In this document: piece by piece, positions 62,986 through 64,000 of the stretch
Numbering within the stretch: the first letter of the stretch is position 1
How the letters are laid out: each line of letters begins with the position of its first letter
Origin: an uncultured Flavobacteriaceae bacterium
GTDB lineage: Bacteria; Bacteroidota; Bacteroidia; Flavobacteriales; Flavobacteriaceae
DNA: 64,000 nt
Assembly (NCBI GenBank): GCA_947500445.1
Contig: CANMSB010000007.1
Location: 94,801-158,800 of the forward strand
Direction of reading: 5' to 3'
Translations under genes and position numbers: made by a program
Notes under the pieces: generated by a model
Told to the model about the DNA's origin: nothing
Seen by the model: the letters and a program-made list of their open reading frames with translations, nothing else
Database searches by the model: none

Positions 62986-63804
62986 ATGAAATCCCAAATG
63001 ATGGATAAAAAGAGTTATGGTTTTTTAAGTACACCTCCCCTTTGGACCAAAGAGCAGTTCGGCATTCGGCAATTTGAATTCCCAACAATAGCCACCGACA
63101 CCTTTCGTCAAAAACCGATACCGACCAACAGGCGTTTGGGCCACCAAATGGAATATGTGTTTCAACAGTTGTTGGAACATGATCCATCATACGCCGTTAT
63201 ACTAAACAACCTCCCCATTAAAAATGAAAAAAGAACACTTGGTGAAATCGATTTTATCCTTCGCGACTTAAAAACGGAAAAACTGCTGCATGTGGAGCTT
63301 ACGTATAAATTTTATATTATCGACCCCGATATTTCGGAACCGATACACCGCCTCATGGGGCCTAATAGAAGGGATATGTTCTTTACCAAGATGGAAAAAA
63401 TAAAAAACGAACAGTTTCCCATATTGCACAGCGAAGAAGGTGTCGCGGCGCTCCGGGCACGTGATATCGATGTGAAAAGTATCATACATCAGGCGTGTTT
63501 TAAAGCACAACTCTTTTACCCCTACAACGCTCCAAAAACATCCATTAGACCTTTGAACAAAGCCTGTATTGTTGGGTATTGGCTCCATTTTGATACAATT
63601 AACGGTATTCCGTTCAAACAATGTCTGTTCTATATCCCCTTTAAAACAGAATGGCCCATAGTGCCCCATATGGCAGTACCTTGGATTTCCCATTTTGAAT
63701 TGTTAATGGAACTGCAATTACGAATGCTCAAAGAAAACGCGCCCCTCATTTGGATCAAAAAAGAAGACGATACTATTGAAAAGTGTTTTGTGGTATGGTG
63801 GTAG
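62986..63804 (+). CDS. DUF1853 family protein
   Basis: 272 residues from the ATG at 62986; a TTG at 62926 opens the frame earlier, but a promoter-like TATTTTTG (62970-62977) overlaps that extension. Conserved DUF1853 blocks include Leu-Gly-His-Gln-Met-Glu-Tyr-Val-Phe, Leu-Gly-Glu-Ile-Asp-Phe-Ile-Leu-Arg-Asp and His-Val-Glu-Leu-Thr-Tyr-Lys-Phe-Tyr. The Asp/Glu-X-Lys pattern suggests a nuclease-like fold, but the function is not established. Divergent from the VWA/AAA pair. Confidence 0.75.
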   Translation: MKSQMMDKKSYGFLSTPPLWTKEQFGIRQFEFPTIATDTFRQKPIPTNRRLGHQMEYVFQQLLEHDPSYAVILNNLPIKNEKRTLGEIDFILRDLKTEKLLHVELTYKFYIIDPDISEPIHRLMGPNRRDMFFTKMEKIKNEQFPILHSEEGVAALRARDIDVKSIIHQACFKAQLFYPYNAPKTSIRPLNKACIVGYWLHFDTINGIPFKQCLFYIPFKTEWPIVPHMAVPWISHFELLMELQLRMLKENAPLIWIKKEDDTIEKCFVVWW

Positions 63805-63816
63805 TTGTTAAGTGAC

Positions 63817-63862
63817 AAGTTCAAACTCAAAGTCAAATTCAAGTTCAAATTCAAGTTCAAAT
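63817..63862. repeat. Short tandem repeat (AAGTTCAAATTC type)
   Basis: About four imperfect 12-base units. The array is flanked by GTTAAGT (63807-63813) and its inverse ACTTAAC (63878-63884), so the region could fold as a large hairpin just after the DUF1853 stop. Confidence 0.6.
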
Positions 63863-63884
63863 CCACAATTACTTATTACTTAAC

Positions 63885-64000
63885 GTGAGTTCGATATAAC
63901 TATATGTTCAAATACAGTTGTTAGGTATCCACGAAGTTATTTTTCAGGGAGGGTTTTTTATCCTTGAAGCTGTATGCTATTAAAGCAGCAAAAATATTGT
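63885..64000. other. Non-coding right edge
   Basis: No recognisable feature in the last 116 bases. Confidence 0.4.

Noticed and set aside
63817..63862. Possible CRISPR repeats
   Set aside because: Units are contiguous 12-mers without spacers; no cas genes are present.

Overview
This window comes from a chromosome of a marine-type Bacteroidota bacterium, most likely a member of the Flavobacteriaceae. The support is a subtype iii type VI secretion system (T6SSiii, known only from Bacteroidota), a type IX secretion sorting domain on a secreted cytochrome, TAnnTTTG-type promoter boxes, class II IlvC, and overall moderate-to-low GC. I see no rRNA, tRNA, integrase, transposase or CRISPR array.

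Positions 1-26300 are a T6SSiii island. Leftward genes (minus strand) encode a PKD-domain envelope protein, an Hcp (TssD) tube protein with its own promoter and a terminator-like hairpin behind it, the sheath TssB/TssC, a second Hcp, a putative lipase effector with a small membrane protein, and a pair resembling the conjugative-transposon proteins TraN and TraO. Rightward genes encode an NlpC/P60 lipoprotein, TssG, TssN, TssK, TssO, the ClpV/TssH unfoldase, TssE, TssF and VgrG. They are followed by a spike/effector cassette (HExxH-bearing protein, DUF4280 PAAR-like tip, 903-residue OmpA-domain protein, lipoprotein, unknown protein) and a membrane module (BAM/GIDE-like protein, LemA, small membrane protein). 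TssJ/L/M are absent, as expected for subtype iii. I did not recognise TssQ or TssR.

Positions 26300-27800 hold a 162-bp inverted-repeat element and a lipoprotein gene broken by a one-base shift in a poly-T run. Positions 27900-32800 are leuC-leuD-leuA-like-leuB with a clear terminator.

Positions 33000-41100 hold an unknown membrane-anchored protein, a FadR-type GntR regulator with a perfect palindromic operator and a GH39 lipoprotein, a Crp-like regulator, RidA, a class C beta-lactamase-like hydrolase and a GapN-like dehydrogenase. Positions 41100-48200 are a minus-strand ilvD-ilvB-(two methyltransferases)-ilvN-ilvC operon. With the leu genes it covers nearly all of branched-chain amino acid synthesis; ilvA and ilvE are not in the window.

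Positions 48500-64000 hold 5-oxoprolinase pxpABC, two tandem alpha/beta hydrolases, a TruA-like pseudouridine synthase, a small membrane protein, an OmpR/histidine-kinase pair with terminator, a T9SS-sorted cytochrome c protein, a MoxR-like AAA ATPase with its VWA partner, and a DUF1853 protein.

The most unusual parts are the TraN/TraO pair and lipase/immunity candidates beside the T6SS, the base-composition break inside vgrG, the BAM/LemA module, and the two methyltransferases inside the ilv operon.
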